A DNA stretch of 64,000 nt, from assembly GCF_001908205.1 (NCBI RefSeq), contig NZ_LGHL01000005.1, positions 20,939 through 84,938 on the forward strand. The letters run 5' to 3'. The notes under the pieces are model-generated. The model saw only the letters and a program-made list of their open reading frames with translations, was not told where the DNA came from and made no database searches. The stretch comes from Bradyrhizobium sp. NAS80.1 (lineage in GTDB: Bacteria; Pseudomonadota; Alphaproteobacteria; Rhizobiales; Xanthobacteraceae). The translations under genes were made by a program, and so were the position numbers. This document shows, one piece after another, positions 63,520 through 64,000 of this stretch; within the stretch, counting starts at the first letter, position 1; each line of letters begins with the position of its first letter.

Positions 63520-63753
63520 TTAAGCGGCGTGTTTCTCTCTGTCTGAGGGTGCCTCGCCAGTGCTCGTAGTTTCTTCCAACCCCTTTTCGTAATTGCCAGC
63601 GAACCTCTCGATGCTGTTGGCCCACATCCTCAACATTGAGACCTGAAAGTGCATAATCGGCTTCAGGGCATCCATACCGATTGCTGTCAGTGCGGCGCTG
63701 GGCCTTTGTGAGTCCCGCGCGAAGCGGTTTACATTAGGATTATTCTCTTTCAT
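63520..63753 (-). CDS. Small phasin-like protein
   Basis: A 77-residue helical protein. The core DALKPIMHFQVSMLRMWANS then IERFAGNYEKGLEE resembles phasin-type amphipathic helices found in Bradyrhizobium. The ATG at 63753 has AAGGAG at a good distance; the earlier ATG at 63771 would place that site inside the gene. A role with polyhydroxyalkanoate granules is possible, not shown. Confidence 0.62.
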   Translation of the reverse strand: MKENNPNVNRFARDSQRPSAALTAIGMDALKPIMHFQVSMLRMWANSIERFAGNYEKGLEETTSTGEAPSDREKHAA

Positions 63754-63789
63754 TTTCTTCGCTCCTTCCATTGTGGTTTCTGACCCCAG

Positions 63790-64000
63790 TTATGTGTCGG
63801 ATTGCGCACTGCGTGCTTCTAACCACTCGGCCAAAGCTTGATCTGCCGCGAGGCTCGCGCCTCGGGCGTCATGCAATTCGTCTAGTTTTTTCAAGTAGAC
63901 GACGGCCGCCATTTGCAGGAGATCGAAACCGTATTCGCCGGTATCAGAGAGATTGGTGACGTAGCGATAAAGGGCGGAACGCCTGCTATCGTTCTCACTG
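63790..64000 (-). CDS. Partial small protein, 5' end outside the window
   Basis: The minus strand is open from the window edge to a TAA at 63790-63792 and encodes 69 residues, including SRRSALYRYVTNLSDTGEYG, LLQMAAVVYLKKLDELHDAR and EWLEARSAQSDT. It looks like a soluble helical protein and is followed by the phasin-like gene on the same strand, 36 bases later. No family recognised. Confidence 0.55.
   Translation of the reverse strand, partial: SENDSRRSALYRYVTNLSDTGEYGFDLLQMAAVVYLKKLDELHDARGASLAADQALAEWLEARSAQSDT

Noticed and set aside
63311..63523. Plus-strand 70-codon frame near the right end
   Set aside because: No ribosome site and composition unlike neighbouring genes.

Overview
The window looks like chromosomal DNA of a GC-rich alphaproteobacterium, most likely Bradyrhizobium or a close relative in the Nitrobacteraceae. 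The reasons are codon use, LivK-type binding proteins, many PAS hybrid histidine kinases, TTGA-N6-TCAA (FixK/FNR type) boxes, and several intergenic palindromic repeats that I recall from that group. This assignment is from memory of families, not from a search.

Layout. 1-10.8 kb: end of a membrane protein gene; an aromatic ring-cleavage locus (flavin monooxygenase, FAH-family hydrolase, two LivK-like binding proteins, IclR regulator, divergent extradiol dioxygenase); and a NarL-type two-component pair beside an exported DUF2380-like protein. 10.8-16.2 kb: a sugar-acid locus (L-idonate 5-dehydrogenase, gluconate 5-dehydrogenase, enolase-superfamily dehydratase) divergent from a GntR regulator and an MFS transporter, with a clear palindromic operator between them. 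16.2-30.4 kb: mostly housekeeping genes: ArsB/SLC13-type and EamA transporters, two hybrid kinases, a propionyl-CoA carboxylase alpha subunit, oxaloacetate decarboxylase, acylphosphatase, a LysR regulator, a tautomerase, a DnaB-like ATPase, lipB, a FliN-like protein and tRNA-Leu(GAG).

30.4-43.6 kb, directly after tRNA-Leu, is an accessory region: merR with divergent merT-merP-GDCCVxC genes, relics of a second mer-like copy, an exported protein of unknown function, an FNR-type box ahead of a small exported protein and a large arylsulfatase, an AraC regulator, and a periplasmic molybdenum hydroxylase/2Fe-2S/cytochrome c operon followed by SRPBCC-YCII and DJ-1 family genes. 43.6-50 kb returns to core-like genes (two polysaccharide deacetylases, mgtE, a TonB/TolA-like protein).

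50-54 kb is a degraded stretch of small genes and repeats. 54.2-61.0 kb is an anaerobic formate module, pta divergent from pflB-pflA-aspT-like-focA, with an FNR/FixK box between the divergent genes. 61.3-64 kb holds an AlpA-type regulator and small unknown genes of mobile-element character, with no integrase in view.

A striking pattern is that four genes (lipB, the molybdenum hydroxylase large subunit, a LuxR-type HTH gene and a small membrane protein gene) each appear broken by one extra base in a short homopolymer. This is either a sequencing artefact or a mutational signature, and it changes how those genes must be read.
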